From Modestobacter sp. VKM Ac-2985 (GTDB lineage Bacteria; Actinomycetota; Actinomycetes; Mycobacteriales; Geodermatophilaceae), in the NCBI RefSeq assembly GCF_026967925.1, contig NZ_JAPVBI010000003.1:375070-439069 (forward strand): a stretch of DNA of 64,000 nt, in the 5' to 3' direction. Numbering within the stretch: the stretch's first letter is position 1; each line of letters starts with the position of its first letter. Position numbers and translations under genes: made by a program. Shown here in pieces: positions 10,385-24,408 of this stretch. The notes under the pieces are model-generated. The model had not been told where the DNA came from and did no database searches. It saw only the letters and a list, made by a program, of their open reading frames with translations.

Positions 10385-10840
10385 TCAGACCCGGGTGCAG
10401 GCCAGCGGCGGGGGCTCCTCGAACACCAGGAGCGTGCGGGTGCTCAGCACCCCGGGCATGCCCTGGATCTCGTCGAGCACCAGCCGCCGCAGGTCGGCGT
10501 TGTCCCGCGCCCGTACCAGCAGGATGACGTCGAACTCGCCCCCGACCAGGCCGATGTGCGCGATGCCCGGCATGGCGCGCAGCCGTTCCCGGACGTGCCG
10601 CCAGTCGGCCTGCCGCGTGTTCAGCGTGACGTAGGCCGACGTGCCCAGCCCGGCCGCGACCGGGTCCACGTCGGCGCAGAAGCCACGGATCACCCCGGAG
10701 GTGCGCAGCCGCTCGACTCGGGCGTAGGCGTTGGCGCGGGAGATGTGCAGCTTCTCGGCCAGCGCCCGCATGGGCATCCGGCCGTCGGCGGTCAGCTCGT
10801 CGAGGATGCGGCGGTCGATGTCGTCCAGGCCACTGGCCAC
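10385..10840 (-). CDS. Lrp/AsnC-family transcriptional regulator (BkdR-like)
   Basis: A 151-residue feast/famine regulator: N-terminal helix-turn-helix (LDDIDRRILDELTADGRM, then SRANAYARVERL) and C-terminal ligand-binding/oligomerisation domain (GIAHIGLVGGEFDVILLVRA). GTG 10840 sits seven bases after GGAGGAG; an upstream start would add only a basic tail. It is divergent from the branched-chain 2-oxoacid dehydrogenase operon across 131 bases, the arrangement expected of a BkdR-type local regulator responding to branched-chain amino acids or their oxoacids. Confidence 0.9.
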   Translation of the reverse strand: MASGLDDIDRRILDELTADGRMPMRALAEKLHISRANAYARVERLRTSGVIRGFCADVDPVAAGLGTSAYVTLNTRQADWRHVRERLRAMPGIAHIGLVGGEFDVILLVRARDNADLRRLVLDEIQGMPGVLSTRTLLVFEEPPPLACTRV

Positions 10841-10971
10841 GTGTCTTCTCCTCCGTGCGTTTCGCTGTCCCGCGCTGGACACCTGGCTCGATGCGGACCG
10901 GCTCGGCGCGACAAGATCTCACATCCGGCCAGGTCCTGGCGTGCAGATGACGCCTCCACGACGATCCCACC

Positions 10972-12066
10972 ATGACACGTGACCTGGATCTCCTCCTGCC
11001 GTCACCTCACCCCGTCGAGCTGATCGACCCGACCGGTCGGACCGTGGCCGAGGCGACGCGCGAGCTGCCGGACGACGCCGCGCTGCTGCGCGCCTTCGCC
11101 GGGCTGACCACCGCCCGCCGGATCAACGACCAGGCCTCCGCCCTCGCCCGCCAGGGCCGGCTCGCCGTCTACCCCTCCTCGCACGGGCAGGAGGCGTGCC
11201 AGGTGGCCGCCGCCCAGGTGCTCACCGACGACGACTGGCTCTTCCCCACCTACCGGGACACCGCGGCCGTGGTGCTGCGCGGCGTCGACGTGGCCGAGGC
11301 GTTCCTGCCGCTGCAGGGCGCCTGGCACTCCGGCTACGACCCGCACGAACACAGGACCGCTCCCCAGGCGACCCCGCTGGCGACCCAGCTGCTGCACGCG
11401 GTGGGTGTGGCCCATGCCGCCCGGCTGCGGGGCGAGCCGACCGTCGCGCTCGCGCTGTGCGGTGACGGCGCCACCAGCGAGGGCGACTTCCACGAGGCGC
11501 TGAACTTCGCCGCGGTGTTCCGGGCGCCGGTGGTGTTCCTGGTGCAGAACAACCAGTACGCCATCTCGGTCCCGCTGGCCCGGCAGTCGGTCGCCCCGTC
11601 GCTGGCGCACAAGGGCATCGGCTACGGGGTCCCGGGCGAGCGGGTGGACGGCAACGACGTGGCCGCGCTGCTCGCCGTGCTGGGCACCGCCATGGCGCGG
11701 GCCCGGGCCGGCGAGGGCCCGCAGCTCGTCGAGGCGCACACCTACCGGATGCAGCCGCACACCAACGCCGACGACTCCCGGCGCTACCGCCAGGACGACG
11801 AGGTGGCGGGCTGGGCGGAGCGCGACCCGCTGGCCCGGCTGGAGACCTGGCTGCGCCAGCACGACCTGCTCGACGACGCCCGGCTGGCCGCGGTCACCGC
11901 CGACGCCGACCAGCTCGCCGCGCGGATGCGCACCGAGCTGGCCGGGGACGCCACCCCGGAGCCCGCCGAGCTGTTCGCGCACGTGTACGCCACCCCGACA
12001 CCCCAGCTGGTGGAGCAGGCCGCCGTCGTGGCCGACGAGCTGAGCCGAGAGGACGCGCACCGATGA
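10972..12066 (+). CDS. bkdA: 2-oxoacid dehydrogenase E1 component, alpha subunit (branched-chain type)
   Basis: Thiamine-diphosphate-binding alpha subunit (364 aa) of a 2-oxoacid dehydrogenase E1. The GDGATSEGDFHEALNFA segment (about residues 163-179) followed by NNQYAIS is the thiamine diphosphate/Mg motif (GDG...NN). HTYRMQPHTNADDSRRYR is the phosphorylation-loop-like region. The divergent Lrp regulator and gene set (separate alpha and beta subunits, E2, no E3) favour branched-chain 2-oxoacids over pyruvate, although pyruvate cannot be excluded. The stop overlaps the beta-subunit start by four bases. Confidence 0.88.
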   Translation: MTRDLDLLLPSPHPVELIDPTGRTVAEATRELPDDAALLRAFAGLTTARRINDQASALARQGRLAVYPSSHGQEACQVAAAQVLTDDDWLFPTYRDTAAVVLRGVDVAEAFLPLQGAWHSGYDPHEHRTAPQATPLATQLLHAVGVAHAARLRGEPTVALALCGDGATSEGDFHEALNFAAVFRAPVVFLVQNNQYAISVPLARQSVAPSLAHKGIGYGVPGERVDGNDVAALLAVLGTAMARARAGEGPQLVEAHTYRMQPHTNADDSRRYRQDDEVAGWAERDPLARLETWLRQHDLLDDARLAAVTADADQLAARMRTELAGDATPEPAELFAHVYATPTPQLVEQAAVVADELSREDAHR

Positions 12067-13067
12067 CCAGCACTGCGACGACGGGGCACGAGAAGCTCAC
12101 CATGGCGCAGGCGCTGAACCGCGCCCTGCGGGAGTCGATGGCCGCCGACGACTCGGTGGTCGTCTTCGGGGAGGACGTCGGCGCGCTGGGCGGCGTCTTC
12201 CGGATCACCGACGGGCTCACCGCCGAGTTCGGCGACACCCGCTGCTTCGACACGCCGCTGGCCGAGTCCGGGATCGTCGGCATGGCCGTCGGGATGGCGA
12301 TGAACGGCATGCGGCCGGTGGTCGAGATGCAGTTCGACGCCTTCGCCTACCCGGCGTTCGAGCAGATCACCAGCCACGTGGCGAAGATGCGCAACCGGAC
12401 CCGGGGCACGGTGTCCCTGCCGATGGTCATCCGGATCCCCTACGCCGGCGGGATCGGCGGGGTCGAGCACCACTGCGACTCCTCCGAGGCCTACTACGCG
12501 CACACCCCCGGCCTGCACGTCGTCACCCCGGCCAACGCCGCGGACGCCCATCGGCTGCTGCGCGCGGCGATCGCCTCGCCGGACCCGGTCGTCTTCATGG
12601 AGCCCAAGAAGCTCTACTGGACCAAGGAGGAGGTCGACCTCGGCGCCGAGCTGCCCGGCATCGGGCGGGCGATGATCCGCCGCGAGGGCACCGACGCCAC
12701 GCTGATCGCCTATGGCCCGTCCGTCCCGGTCGCCCTGGAGGCCGCCGAGGTCGCCGCCCAGGAAGGGCGCAGCCTGCAGGTGGTCGACCTGCGGTCGATC
12801 GTGCCGTTCGACGACGAGACGGTCTGTGCCGCGGTGCGCTCCACCGGGCGGGCCGTGGTGGTCGCCGAGGCCCCCGGCTTCGCCAGCGTGGCCTCCGAGA
12901 TCGTCGCCCGGGTCACCGAGCGGTGCTTCCACTCCCTCGCCGCACCGGTCCGCCGGGCCGTCGGCTTCGACATCCCCTTCCCCGCCCCCAAGCTCGAACA
13001 CGTGCAGCTGCCCGGGGTCGACCGGGTGCTCGACGCCGTCGACGACCTGCAGTGGGACCTGTCGTGA
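12063..13067 (+). CDS. bkdB: 2-oxoacid dehydrogenase E1 component, beta subunit
   Basis: The 334-residue partner of the alpha subunit; together they decarboxylate a branched-chain 2-oxoacid and transfer the acyl group to lipoyl-E2. FGEDVGALGGVF, FDTPLAESGIVGMAVGMA and MQFDAFAYPAFEQI are typical beta-subunit sequences. The C-terminal transketolase-like domain includes EAPGFASVASEI. ATG 12063 overlaps the alpha-subunit stop; the stop in turn overlaps the E2 GTG, so all three subunits are translationally coupled, as suits a fixed-ratio complex. Confidence 0.92.
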   Translation: MTSTATTGHEKLTMAQALNRALRESMAADDSVVVFGEDVGALGGVFRITDGLTAEFGDTRCFDTPLAESGIVGMAVGMAMNGMRPVVEMQFDAFAYPAFEQITSHVAKMRNRTRGTVSLPMVIRIPYAGGIGGVEHHCDSSEAYYAHTPGLHVVTPANAADAHRLLRAAIASPDPVVFMEPKKLYWTKEEVDLGAELPGIGRAMIRREGTDATLIAYGPSVPVALEAAEVAAQEGRSLQVVDLRSIVPFDDETVCAAVRSTGRAVVVAEAPGFASVASEIVARVTERCFHSLAAPVRRAVGFDIPFPAPKLEHVQLPGVDRVLDAVDDLQWDLS

Positions 13068-14446
13068 GCGAGGAGACCTTCCTGCTCCCCGACCTGGGCG
13101 AGGGCCTCACCGACGTCGAGGTGGTCCGCTGGCTGGTGGCCGAGGGCGACGTCGTCGCCGTCGACCAGATCGTGGTGGAGGTCGAGACGGCGAAGTCGGT
13201 GGTCGACGTCCCCACCCCGTTCGCCGGGCGGGTGGCCACGCTGCACGCCGCCGAGGGCGAGACCGTGCTGACCGGCCGGCCGCTGATCACCGTGGCCGCG
13301 GCGGAGTCCGCGCCCGCGCCGGTCGCCGCACCGGTCCAGCCGGACGCCGCCGACTCCCCCGAGGCCGAGGCCTACCGGGAGGAGGAGCAGGCCGGCTCGG
13401 GGAACGTGCTGATCGGCTACGGCACGACGGCCAGCACGGGCTCGGGACGGCGGCGCCGCCCCCGGTCGTCCGGGCTGCCCGTCGCCGCACCAGCGGCCGC
13501 CGCCCCGGCGCCCGACCCGGCTCCGGACCCCGTCGCCGTCGCTGCTGAGGAGTCCGGCGGTCCCCGTGGGGTGCCGCAGGTCGTCTCCCCGCTGGTCCGC
13601 AAGTTGGCGCGGGAGAAGGGGGTGGACCTGCACGAGCTGGCCGCGGCCAACGGCGGCGGGGTGATCACCCGGGCCCACGTCGAGCTGGCCTCTGCCGAGC
13701 CGGCCGCTCCCGAGGTCGAGCCGCCGGCCACCTCCCCGGCGGCTCCGTCCGGCGACGGCGAACGCCGGATCCCGCTCAACGGCTTCCGCCGGGCCGTCTC
13801 GGCCGCGCTGTCCCGCAGCCGGTCGGAGATCCCCGAGGCGACCGTCTGGGTCGACGTGGACGCCACCCCGCTGGTCGAGCTGCGGGAGAGCGCGCGCACC
13901 GCGACCGACCCCGGGCCGGGGCTGCTGGCCTACCTCGCCCGGTTCACCGTCGCCGCGCTGCGCCAGTACCCGGTGCTCAACTCCCGGCTGGACACCGAGC
14001 GCCAGGAGATCGTGGAGCACGACCGGGTCAACCTGGGCCTGGCCGTGCAGAGCGACCGCGGGCTCGTCGTCCCGGCGGTGCTGGGGGCCGACACGATGAC
14101 CACCGAGCAGCTGGACCGGGAGATCCGCGCGCTCACCGCCCGGGCGCGCGAGGGGAAGGCGAGCGCGGAGGAGCTGGCCGCCGGCACCTTCACGCTGAAC
14201 AACTACGGCGGCTTCCGGGTCGACGGCAGCGCGGCGATCATCAACCACCCGCAGGTGGCGATCCTGGGCTTCGGCCGCATCCTCGACCGGCCGTGGGTGG
14301 TCGACGGGGAGATCGTCGTCCGGAAGATCACCCAGATGTCGTTCGTCTTCGACCACCGGGTCTGCGACGGCGGCACCGCGTCGGGGTTCATCCGGGCGGT
14401 GGCCGACGCGATCGAGGACCCGGCGTCGGCCATCCCCCGGCTGTGA
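13064..14446 (+). CDS. bkdC: dihydrolipoamide acyltransferase (E2) of branched-chain 2-oxoacid dehydrogenase
   Basis: A 460-residue E2 core enzyme. There is one lipoyl domain (residues 1-80; lipoylated Lys44 in VEVETAKSVVDVP), a Pro/Ala-rich linker, a peripheral E1/E3-binding domain (about 175-210: SPLVRKLAREKGVDLHEL), a second linker and a catalytic domain (about 240-460) with the FDHRVCDGG active-site His and Asp. GTG 13064 lies inside the E1 beta stop. No E3 gene is adjacent, so lipoamide dehydrogenase must come from elsewhere. Confidence 0.92.
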   Translation: MSEETFLLPDLGEGLTDVEVVRWLVAEGDVVAVDQIVVEVETAKSVVDVPTPFAGRVATLHAAEGETVLTGRPLITVAAAESAPAPVAAPVQPDAADSPEAEAYREEEQAGSGNVLIGYGTTASTGSGRRRRPRSSGLPVAAPAAAAPAPDPAPDPVAVAAEESGGPRGVPQVVSPLVRKLAREKGVDLHELAAANGGGVITRAHVELASAEPAAPEVEPPATSPAAPSGDGERRIPLNGFRRAVSAALSRSRSEIPEATVWVDVDATPLVELRESARTATDPGPGLLAYLARFTVAALRQYPVLNSRLDTERQEIVEHDRVNLGLAVQSDRGLVVPAVLGADTMTTEQLDREIRALTARAREGKASAEELAAGTFTLNNYGGFRVDGSAAIINHPQVAILGFGRILDRPWVVDGEIVVRKITQMSFVFDHRVCDGGTASGFIRAVADAIEDPASAIPRL

Positions 14447-14520
14447 CCGGCCGACCGCTGCCCACCCGGCCGGCGGGGACCCCCGGGTCCCTGCCGGCCC
14501 CGGCGCCCGAGGAGGGCCCC

Positions 14521-14946
14521 GTGCCCGACACCCCCGTGCTCACCGTCCCCGTGGGGGCGACCGCGACGCTGGACGTCGTCGTCACCCCCGAGCTCACCGT
14601 GCACTTCGACGAACTGGGCCCGGTGCACCCGGTCTACGCGACCTACAGCATGGCCAAGCACTTCGAGGAGGCCGGCCGCAAGCTGCTGCTGCAGCACCTC
14701 GAACCCGGCTCGGCGGGGATCGGCCGGTCGGTGGCGGTCGAGCACCTGGGGCCCAGCTGGGTCGGCGACACCGTCACGGTGGTGGCCCGCTGCACGGAGG
14801 TCTCGGGCAACCGGCTGACCTGCGCCTGCACGGCGACCGACGCCCAGGGCCGGGAGCTCGGCCGCGGGACGACGGTGCAGGTGGTGCTGCCCGAGGAGCT
14901 GCTGGAGCAGCGGATCGGCCCGGCCGCGCGGGCGGCCCGCGGCTGA
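14521..14946 (+). CDS. FlK-like hotdog thioesterase
   Basis: A 141-residue hotdog-fold protein resembling fluoroacetyl-CoA thioesterase Fl[16 protein letters not shown] places a Thr eight residues before a Glu, and [15 protein letters not shown] supplies a His; this Thr/Glu/His spacing matches the FlK catalytic set, by my recollection of the family. GTG 14521 follows gaggagg. Lying 74 bases after the branched-chain E2 gene, it may hydrolyse or proofread short acyl-CoAs formed there; this is inferred from position only. Confidence 0.8.
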   Translation: MPDTPVLTVPVGATATLDVVVTPELTVHFDELGPVHPVYATYSMAKHFEEAGRKLLLQHLEPGSAGIGRSVAVEHLGPSWVGDTVTVVARCTEVSGNRLTCACTATDAQGRELGRGTTVQVVLPEELLEQRIGPAARAARG

Positions 14947-14957
14947 GCTCCCCGGGG

Positions 14958-16172
14958 TCAGCGGCGGCGCAGCACCGAGCGGTCGAGCTGCGCGACGTCG
15001 GTGACCCCGAGCAGCTGCAGCGCCCGGCGCAGCTCGGCGGCCAGCAGGTCGACCGCCCGCTCGACGCCGGCCTGACCCGCGACGGCCAGCCCGTACAGCT
15101 GCGGCCGGCCCAGCAGCACCGCGCGGGCGCCCAGGGCCAACGCCGTGGCGATGTCGGTGCCCCGCCGGAAGCCGGAGTCGACGAGCACCTCGAGGTCGTC
15201 GCCGACGGCGTCCACCACCTCGGTCAGCGCGGTGAGCGTCGCCCCCACGTGGTCCAGCTGGCGCCCCCCGTGGTTGGACACCACGACGGCGTCCACCCCG
15301 GCCTCCGCGGCCCGCCGGGCGTCAGCGGCGGTCAGCACGCCCTTGACCACGAACGGCCCGCCCCACGCCTCGACCATCCAGCCGATGTCGTCCCAGGTCA
15401 CGGTCGGGTCGAACTGCCGGCCCACGAACTCCATCACCGCCTGCGGCCCGCCGGCCACGTGCCGCACGTTGGCGAAGGTGACCGCCTCCGAGCGCAGCAG
15501 CCCCCACCACCAGTGCGGCCGCCGGGCACCGTCGGCGAGCGTGCGCAGCCCGAGCTCCGGCGGGATGGTCAGCCCGTTGCGCAGGTCGCGCTCCCGAGCA
15601 CCCGGCACCGGGGTGTCCACCGTCAGCACCAGCGCGCGGTACCCGGCCTCCCGGGCCCGGCTGATCAGCTCCGTGCACAGCCCGCGGTCCCGCCACACGT
15701 AGAGCTGGAACCACTGCGGCGCGCTGCCCGCGGCGGCGGTGCCGGCTGCGGCGATGTCCTCCAGCGACGTCGTCCCCAGGGTGGCGGCGGTGTAGGGGAT
15801 GCCGCGGGCGGCGGCCGCCCGGGCCACCGCCAGCTCGCCGTCCGGGTGGACCATCCGGGTGAACCCGGTCGGGCCCAGCACCAGCGGCAGGGCCGAGCGG
15901 GCACCGAGCACCTCGGTCCCGAGCTCGACCTCCCCGACGTCGCGGAGCACCGAGGGCACCAGTTCCCACTCGTCGAAGGCGGTGCGGTTGCGGCGCATCG
16001 TGACCTCGTCCTCGGCGGCGCCGTCGACGTAGTCGAAGACCGCCCGCGGCAGCCGCCGACGGGCCGTCGTCCGCAGGTCCGCGACCGTGTGGCAGCGGGC
16101 CAGCCGACGCCGGTCGCCGTCCGGCTCCGGTCGCTGCACCCGCAGCAGCGCCACCATCTCCGCCGGGGTCAC
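14958..16172 (-). CDS. FMN-dependent alpha-hydroxy-acid oxidase/dehydrogenase
   Basis: A 404-residue TIM-barrel flavoprotein of the lactate/glycolate/mandelate oxidase family. [20 protein letters not shown] near residue 45 is the usual FMN-side start. The [13 protein letters not shown] segment (about residue 295) contains the catalytic His and substrate Arg; [19 protein letters not shown] follows for phosphate binding. Likely L-lactate or a similar 2-hydroxyacid, including branched-chain hydroxyacids. Its ATG overlaps the livF stop by four bases, so it is the last gene of the branched-chain amino acid transport operon. Confidence 0.88.
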   Translation of the reverse strand: MTPAEMVALLRVQRPEPDGDRRRLARCHTVADLRTTARRRLPRAVFDYVDGAAEDEVTMRRNRTAFDEWELVPSVLRDVGEVELGTEVLGARSALPLVLGPTGFTRMVHPDGELAVARAAAARGIPYTAATLGTTSLEDIAAAGTAAAGSAPQWFQLYVWRDRGLCTELISRAREAGYRALVLTVDTPVPGARERDLRNGLTIPPELGLRTLADGARRPHWWWGLLRSEAVTFANVRHVAGGPQAVMEFVGRQFDPTVTWDDIGWMVEAWGGPFVVKGVLTAADARRAAEAGVDAVVVSNHGGRQLDHVGATLTALTEVVDAVGDDLEVLVDSGFRRGTDIATALALGARAVLLGRPQLYGLAVAGQAGVERAVDLLAAELRRALQLLGVTDVAQLDRSVLRRR

Positions 16173-16957
16173 CGCCGGTCGGCCGCCCGCGTCGCGCCGG
16201 TGGCGGGTGCTGCCTCGGTCGTCGCGTCGGCGTCCGCGGCGAAGCCGCCGCCGAGGAAGCCGCCGGACACCCGCGGGTCGGTCGACAGGGCGGCCGGGTC
16301 GCCCTCCAGGACCACCCGTCCGCGGTCCATCACCGAGACCCGGTCGGCGACGGCGAAGGCGGCCCGGGCGTTCTGCTCCACGACCACGAGGGTCAGCCCG
16401 TCGTCGCGCAGCTGGCCGAGGGCGGAGAAGATCTCCCCCACCAGCCGCGGCGCCAGCCCGACGCTCGGCTCGTCCAGCACGAGCACCCGCGGCTGGGCCA
16501 TCAGCCCGCGGGCGATCGCCAACATCTGCTGCTCGCCGCCGGAGAGCGTGCCGGCCGCCTGCTCCAGTCGCGGCTCCAGTCGCGGGAACAGCGCCATCGC
16601 CCGGTCGCGGGCCTCCTTCCGGGCGGCCGCCGGCCCCCGCCGCCGGGTGTAGCCACCCAGCACCAGGTTGTCGGCGACGCTCAGCGACGGGAACACCAGC
16701 CGGTTCTCCGGCACGTGCGCCAGCCCGGTGCGGGCCAGCTTCTCCGGCCCGTACCCGGTCACGTCGGTGCCGGCCAGGTGCACCGTCCCGGAGGTGACCG
16801 GCAGCAGCCCGGACAGCGCCCGCAGCAGCGTCGACTTGCCCGCACCGTTCGCGCCGATCACGGCGACCAGCTCGCCCTCCCCCGCGGTCAGGTCGATGCC
16901 GTGCAGCACGGCCAGCCGGCCGTACCCGGCGTGCAGTCCCCGGACCTCCAGGCTCAT
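16169..16957 (-). CDS. livF: branched-chain amino acid ABC transporter, ATP-binding protein LivF
   Basis: A 262-residue ATPase. Walker A GANGAGKSTLLRA (about 34-46), signature LSGGEQQMLAIARGL and Walker B VLVLDEPSVGL are intact, and the LAPRLVGEIF continuation is typical of LivF. A C-terminal extension rich in Ala and Thr (about residues 240-262) is not part of the fold. ATG 16957 is preceded by gaggaggg. It sits 52 bases after the fused permease-ATPase gene and overlaps the following hydroxyacid oxidase gene. Confidence 0.93.
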   Translation of the reverse strand: MSLEVRGLHAGYGRLAVLHGIDLTAGEGELVAVIGANGAGKSTLLRALSGLLPVTSGTVHLAGTDVTGYGPEKLARTGLAHVPENRLVFPSLSVADNLVLGGYTRRRGPAAARKEARDRAMALFPRLEPRLEQAAGTLSGGEQQMLAIARGLMAQPRVLVLDEPSVGLAPRLVGEIFSALGQLRDDGLTLVVVEQNARAAFAVADRVSVMDRGRVVLEGDPAALSTDPRVSGGFLGGGFAADADATTEAAPATGATRAADRR

Positions 16958-17009
16958 GACCGTCCCTCCTCGGGGACCGGGCGGGCCGGTCCGTCCGTGA
17001 CCGGCCGGC

Positions 17010-18911
17010 TCACGGGGTGCCTGCCTCGGCGGCCGCGGTCGCGGCCTCGTCCTCCGGCTCGACGCCCAGGTAGGCCGCGATCACCGCCGGGTCGTGCCGC
17101 ACCTCGTCCGGTGTGCCCAGCGCGATCCGGACGCCGTCCTCCAGCACGGCCACCCGGTCGGCGAGCGCGAGCACCGCCTCCACGTCGTGCTCGACCAGGA
17201 CGATCGCCATGCCGCCGGCGCGCAGCCGGCGCAGCAACCGGGCCAGCTCGCGCCGCTCGGTCCCCGACAGGCCGGCCATCGGCTCGTCCAGCAGCAGCAG
17301 GTCGGGGTCCAGGGCCAGGGCCCGGGCGATCTCGACCAGCCGCTGCCGGCCGAAGGGCAGGTCGACCGCCAGCCGGTCGGCGTCCTCCCCCAGCCCGAGC
17401 AGCTCCAGCAGCTCGCGTGCGGACTCCTCGACGGCGCGCTCCTCGCGCCGGGCCGGCAGCACCAGCGCGGCCCCCAGCATCCCGGAACGGCTGCGCAGGT
17501 GGCGGCCGACCATCACGTTCCCCAGCACCGTCGCCGAGGCGAAGATCTGCAGGTTCTGGAACGTGCGGGTGGCCCCGGCCCGGGCGAACACGTGCGGCTT
17601 GCGCCCCTCCACCCGGGTGCCGGCCATCGTGACCTCGCCCGCGGTCGGGGGCACCGCCCCGCTGATCATGTTGAAGGCGGTGGTCTTGCCGGCGCCGTTG
17701 GGCCCGATCAGCGCCACGATCTCCCCGGCCGCCACCGTGAGGTCGAAGTCGTCGACGGCGGTGACCCCGCCGAAGCGCTTGGTCAGCCCGCGAACCTCCA
17801 GCAACGGCGTGCCCGGGGCCGGCCGGCCCTCCCGAGCGAGCAGCGGGACGTCGTCGGCCACCGGCTCCAGCCTCGCCTCCCCCTCGTCCTCGGGGACCGG
17901 TGCAGAGGTGTCGCCGGCCATCCGTCGGCGAGCCCCGGTCCACAGCTGGTGCAGACCACCGGGCAGGAAGATCATGATCGTGGTCAGCAGGATGCCGAAG
18001 CCGATCAACTGCACCTCGCCGACCGCGCCGGGCAGCAGCTCCGGGATCAGCCGGCGCAGCCCGTCGTCCAGCCCCTCGACGGCGAAGGCCCCGACGACCG
18101 CGCCGTAGACGCTGCCGACCCCGCCGAGCACCGCCATCAGCAGGAACTTCACCGACAGCGGGAAGTTGGCCGCGTTCGGGTTGATCACCCCGAGCCAGTG
18201 CGCGAACGCCGTCCCGGCGACGCTGGCGTAGGCGGCCGACAGCACGAAGACCTGCACCCGCAGCCGGAAGGTGTCCACGCCGAGGGACTCGGCGGCGACC
18301 TCGGAGTCGTTGACGGCGCCGAGCGCCCGGCCGATCCGGCTCTCCACGATGTTGCGGGCCAGCCACAGCCCGAGCAGCACGACCGGGACCAGCAGCAGGT
18401 AGTACTCGGTCGGCGAGTTGTACGTGCGGTTGTTCAACTCCGGCTTGGTGATGCCGAAGATGCCCGAGGTGGCGCCGAGGAAGTCGGACTCGGTGGCCAG
18501 CACGGTGACGATGATCCCGAAGCCGAGGGTGGCCAGGGCCAGGTAGTGGCCACGCAGCCGCAGCAGCGGGAGCCCGACCAGCAGCGCCGCCGTCATCGTC
18601 ACCGCCACCGCCAGCACCGACGCCGGCAGCCCGCTCCACTCGTACCGGGTGACCAGCACGGCCTGCGTGTAGGCGCCGATCGCGAAGAAGCCGGCCTGGC
18701 CGAGGCTGACCTGGCCGGCCAGCCCCATGAGCAGCGAGAGCCCGAGCGCGGCCAGGGCGTAGATGAGCGCGTAGACCCCGACGTTGATCACGCTGGAGGA
18801 GGCCACCAGGGGCAGCGCCAGCATGAGCAGCGCGACGACGGCGATGCCGATGACGTCGCCGCGCCGGCTGCGGCGGCGGTGTGCCCCGATGCGGGGCAGT
18901 CGACGGGTCAC
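17010..18911 (-). CDS. branched-chain amino acid ABC transporter, fused permease-ATPase (LivM-LivG)
   Basis: A 633-residue fusion. Residues about 20-320 form the LivM permease (around nine hydrophobic segments; GLAGQVSLGQAGFFAIGAY is the family signature). A charged linker (about 330-370, with VPEDEGEARLEPVADD) leads to a complete LivG ATPase (about 372-620) with GPNGAGKTTAFNM, the divergent signature LPFGRQRLVEIARAL and LLLLDEPMAGLS. LivM and LivG are usually separate genes. GTG 18911 begins three bases after the livH stop. One polypeptide therefore supplies one permease and one ATPase, paired with LivH and LivF. Confidence 0.93.
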   Translation of the reverse strand: MTRRLPRIGAHRRRSRRGDVIGIAVVALLMLALPLVASSSVINVGVYALIYALAALGLSLLMGLAGQVSLGQAGFFAIGAYTQAVLVTRYEWSGLPASVLAVAVTMTAALLVGLPLLRLRGHYLALATLGFGIIVTVLATESDFLGATSGIFGITKPELNNRTYNSPTEYYLLLVPVVLLGLWLARNIVESRIGRALGAVNDSEVAAESLGVDTFRLRVQVFVLSAAYASVAGTAFAHWLGVINPNAANFPLSVKFLLMAVLGGVGSVYGAVVGAFAVEGLDDGLRRLIPELLPGAVGEVQLIGFGILLTTIMIFLPGGLHQLWTGARRRMAGDTSAPVPEDEGEARLEPVADDVPLLAREGRPAPGTPLLEVRGLTKRFGGVTAVDDFDLTVAAGEIVALIGPNGAGKTTAFNMISGAVPPTAGEVTMAGTRVEGRKPHVFARAGATRTFQNLQIFASATVLGNVMVGRHLRSRSGMLGAALVLPARREERAVEESARELLELLGLGEDADRLAVDLPFGRQRLVEIARALALDPDLLLLDEPMAGLSGTERRELARLLRRLRAGGMAIVLVEHDVEAVLALADRVAVLEDGVRIALGTPDEVRHDPAVIAAYLGVEPEDEAATAAAEAGTP

Positions 18912-18914
18912 GGG

Positions 18915-23484
<4,570 letters not shown>

Positions 23485-23511
23485 CCGTCACGACACCTGG
23501 CGCACCCCGGG

Positions 23512-24189
23512 TCAGCCCTGGGACGCCGCCGGGCCGGGGCGCCGGAGCTCGGTGGCCAGGATCGCGGCCTGGGTCCGCCGCTCCAGCCCCAGCTTGGCCA
23601 GCAGGTGGGACACGTAGTTCTTGATCGTCTTCTCGGCCAGGAACATCCGCTCGCCGATCTGCCGGTTGGTCAGCCCCTCCCCGATCAGCTCCAGCACCGT
23701 GCGCTCCTGGTCGCTGAGCTTGGCCAGCGGGCCGCTGGGCTCGGCGGCCCGGCGCATCCGCTGCATGACCGCGGCCGCCGCGGCCGGGTCGAGCAGCGAC
23801 CCACCTCCAGCCACCGTGCGCACGGCGCTGACCAGGTCCTGGCCGAGGATCTGCTTCAGCAGGTAGCCCGAGGCGCCGGCCATGATCGCCTCGAACAGCG
23901 CCTCGTCGTCGCTGTAGCTGGTCAGCATCACGGCCTTCAGGTCCGGCAGCCGGGACCGCAGTTCCCGGCAGACCGAGACGCCGTCACCGTCGGGCAGCCG
24001 CACGTCCAGGACGGCGACGTCCGGGCGCAGCGCCGGCACCCGGGCCAGCGCCTCGGCGGCGTTCTTCGCCTCACCGACGACCGTGATCCCCGGGTCGGTC
24101 TCCAGCACGTCCGCGACACCGCGCCGGACGATCTCGTGGTCGTCGAGCAGGAACACCCGGATGGGGCCGGACGCAGCGTCCGTGGTCAC
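23512..24189 (-). CDS. NarL/DevR-family response regulator
   Basis: A 225-residue regulator. The receiver domain (about 8-125) has acidic LLDDHE, phospho-Asp in [13 protein letters not shown], Thr/Ser in [12 protein letters not shown] and Lys in GYLLKQILG. The LuxR-type helix-turn-helix (about 155-215) reads [20 protein letters not shown], then [14 protein letters not shown], very close to mycobacterial DevR. GTG 24189 was chosen because the receiver starts just after it. It converges with the GAF kinase gene, with 27 bases between the stops. Confidence 0.9.
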   Translation of the reverse strand: MTTDAASGPIRVFLLDDHEIVRRGVADVLETDPGITVVGEAKNAAEALARVPALRPDVAVLDVRLPDGDGVSVCRELRSRLPDLKAVMLTSYSDDEALFEAIMAGASGYLLKQILGQDLVSAVRTVAGGGSLLDPAAAAAVMQRMRRAAEPSGPLAKLSDQERTVLELIGEGLTNRQIGERMFLAEKTIKNYVSHLLAKLGLERRTQAAILATELRRPGPAASQG

Positions 24190-24303
24190 GCGGTACCTCG
24201 TGCTCTCCGCCGGTCTGGCGACGCGGCTGTGTCGTCGTTGCCGGCGCGCTCCGAGGCACGCCACACAGAGCGAATCTAGGCGGCCGAGCCGGTGACCGGT
24301 GCA

Positions 24304-24316
24304 GGACCAAGGTCCC
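24304..24316. promoter_or_regulatory. candidate DevR-type box upstream of the NarL-family regulator
   Basis: GGACCAAGGTCCC, near-palindromic, lies about 115 bases upstream of the regulator start (24189, minus strand). Its complement matches 11 of 14 positions of a DosR-box core. A separate 9-bp inverted repeat (CCAGGGAGC ... GCTCCCTGG, 24322-24358) follows. May reflect autoregulation. Confidence 0.4.
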
Positions 24317-24408
24317 GCAGGCCAGGGAGCGGACGACGCACCGGGACCAGCTCCCTGGGCTCAGCGGCCGGGCACTCCGCCGGTGCGATCGAGAGGGTCA
24401 TCGCCGGC

